From Salinivirga cyanobacteriivorans (GTDB lineage Bacteria; Bacteroidota; Bacteroidia; Bacteroidales; Salinivirgaceae), in contig NZ_CP013118.1 in assembly GCF_001443605.1 (NCBI RefSeq), positions 1,623,501 to 1,687,500 of the forward strand: 64,000 nt of DNA. The letters run 5' to 3'. Below are positions 62,841 through 64,000 of the stretch, one piece after another. Within the stretch, counting starts at the first letter, position 1, and every line of letters begins with the position of its first letter. The notes beneath the pieces were generated by a model, which was given only the letters and a program-made list of their open reading frames with translations, made no database searches and was not told the DNA's origin. Position numbers and translations under genes: made by a program.

Positions 62841-64000
62841 TTATTCTTTCCGTTTGACTTCGACAAATTTAGAATCGGTACGTGCATTGATGGTATGGTC
62901 GTACATGGCCTCTACCGAAACCGGCGCTAAATAAAACCGACCAGGATAGCTGGCATTTAACTTAATATAAAATACTTTTTCCTGACTCTTAGCCAAATCA
63001 AAATAGGTCATCACCCTGGTGTCGCGAAAATCGCGGTAAGTGTAATTGCTCTTGTTAATTTCGCCGTCGAAATCGGTAAACCGTGTATTAATAATTTCCC
63101 AACCTCCGGGTGCAGTAAATGTAAGTGCTAAATCTTTATAAGCTCTTCTTACACCGGGATGCCTCACCTTAATTTGTGCGATAAAATCTGTGGTTTGGTC
63201 GATTTGGGAAACCGACACCGGATTTTGGTTGAAATCAAGGTATTGCACATCAATACTCAAATTAGAGGCACCACCAGCCATTTCTTTAGGTAACGGTTTA
63301 CCCTGACTGATCATCTGAAGAAATATTTCACCACCCGACTGGTTAGTAAACCTGATATTCTGCGACAATGAAAATTCTAATGGGAAATCGACACTGGCCA
63401 CATGCTTGCTACTTTGCACAGTATTTTTCTTACCATTATTTACGGCATAAGTGAGATCAATTTTACGTGCCACATCACGTTTGCGGTAAAAATCGGCGAT
63501 GGCGTACATAACCCATGCACGGGTTTGCGTACTGTACCAGCGGTCTTCAATCATAGCATCCGACATTTCAGCGATCAGATTAAAAGCTTCGGTCTCTTTA
63601 CCCAAATAATCGAGTGTTTGTAGCACCATAGCCTGCTCGCGCAACGAAGATCCGTAGGTATACCTGATCGTTTCAATGGGTTCTGCTACTGACAAACTTG
63701 TTATAAGTTTTTCAGCTGCCCGTTCTCGCCCTGCTACAGCATAAGCAGCAGCCAATCGCCACTGAACCGCAGGATGTAAATCTTCAATACTTCTCAAACG
63801 ATTCATTGGACCACGTGCAGGCTTATCGGCCAATGCAAGGGTATAAAGTCGGTAGGCTTGATTGTATCGCGAAGTCGGGCCATTATCGACCCAATTGCGG
63901 GCCATCGTTTTCTGGTAGCGTATCCATTTATTCAACAATCCACGGTCGACCTGGTAACCTGCCTCCCGGGCAACAAGCATAAAATGTCCGGCATAGTTGG
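62841..64000 (-). CDS. Alpha-2-macroglobulin-like protein, C-terminal part (partial)
   Basis: The last 386 codons of a large envelope protein; the open frame continues past 64000 (NYAGHFMLVAREAGYQVD). The visible part includes the thioester-containing alpha-helical domain's second half (YRLYTLALADKPARG, LRSIEDLHPAVQWRLAAAYAVAGRE) and the receptor-binding-like C terminus (DFRDTRVMTYFDLAKSQEKVFYIKLN, ASYPGRFYLAPVSVEAMYD). Bacterial alpha-2-macroglobulins trap proteases. A strong terminator follows. Confidence 0.88.
   Translation of the reverse strand, partial: NYAGHFMLVAREAGYQVDRGLLNKWIRYQKTMARNWVDNGPTSRYNQAYRLYTLALADKPARGPMNRLRSIEDLHPAVQWRLAAAYAVAGRERAAEKLITSLSVAEPIETIRYTYGSSLREQAMVLQTLDYLGKETEAFNLIAEMSDAMIEDRWYSTQTRAWVMYAIADFYRKRDVARKIDLTYAVNNGKKNTVQSSKHVASVDFPLEFSLSQNIRFTNQSGGEIFLQMISQGKPLPKEMAGGASNLSIDVQYLDFNQNPVSVSQIDQTTDFIAQIKVRHPGVRRAYKDLALTFTAPGGWEIINTRFTDFDGEINKSNYTYRDFRDTRVMTYFDLAKSQEKVFYIKLNASYPGRFYLAPVSVEAMYDHTINARTDSKFVEVKRKE

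Noticed and set aside
1..64000. CRISPR array, prophage, rRNA or tRNA genes
   Set aside because: No regularly spaced direct repeats, no phage structural genes and no RNA gene folds were found in reading the window.

Overview
The window looks like a chromosomal segment of a member of the Bacteroidota. Several secreted proteins end in type IX secretion (T9SS) sorting domains. Promoters fit the Bacteroidota pattern (TTTG, about 19 nt, TAnnTTTG) and Shine-Dalgarno sites are scarce. There are TonB-like and outer-membrane proteins, GldL-like HWPG membrane segments, and IS21, IS1595 and IS701-type elements. A placement near Marinilabiliales or other Bacteroidales is inference only.

Layout. 1-9317: a two-component system (RR cut by the window edge), two tandem secreted zincin-like proteins with a lipoprotein hydrolase, then a run of minus-strand housekeeping genes (YhdH/AcuI-type reductase, CaCA antiporter, small proteins). 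9537-21049: a large T9SS metallophosphoesterase, an NmrA-like protein, a CPBP protease with an IS701-type element just upstream, a frameshifted TonB-like gene, a UbiA-type prenyltransferase, an MscS channel, a pair of small ORFs (one only 40 aa) and a T9SS protein. 21082-26204: a secreted fiber-like protein and a three-gene biotin-dependent acyl-CoA carboxylase operon. 26593-31682: one T9SS protein gene split by an IS1595 and an IS21 element; removing both elements with their target duplications restores a 487-codon frame. 31842-46034: pheT, thioesterase, nuclease, PAS histidine kinase, a glutamate-receptor-like K+ channel, leuS, YitT and an M23 peptidase. 46181-57492: serine hydrolase, a damaged outer-membrane protein gene, a propeller-transglutaminase, EamA transporter, T9SS protein, Cu/Zn SOD, Usp-like and rhodanese proteins, and a PadR operon with HWPG-repeat membrane proteins. 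57739-64000: HIRAN protein, WYL regulator and lipoprotein sharing a putative operator, an AlbA_2/Schlafen-type protein, a gene-poor stretch with a MITE-like element, and the 3' part of an alpha-2-macroglobulin-like gene.

How they work together. The clearest functional units are the carboxylase operon (biotin carboxylase, biotin carrier, carboxyltransferase), the PadR/HWPG operon with overlapping genes, the WYL/HIRAN/lipoprotein cluster, and the zincin/zincin/lipoprotein cluster. Much of the rest is unlinked housekeeping. Three genes carry disabling lesions (IS insertions, homopolymer frameshifts, a nonsense codon), so this region is either decaying in places or has some base-level errors in the assembly. 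I saw no tRNA, rRNA, CRISPR array or prophage.
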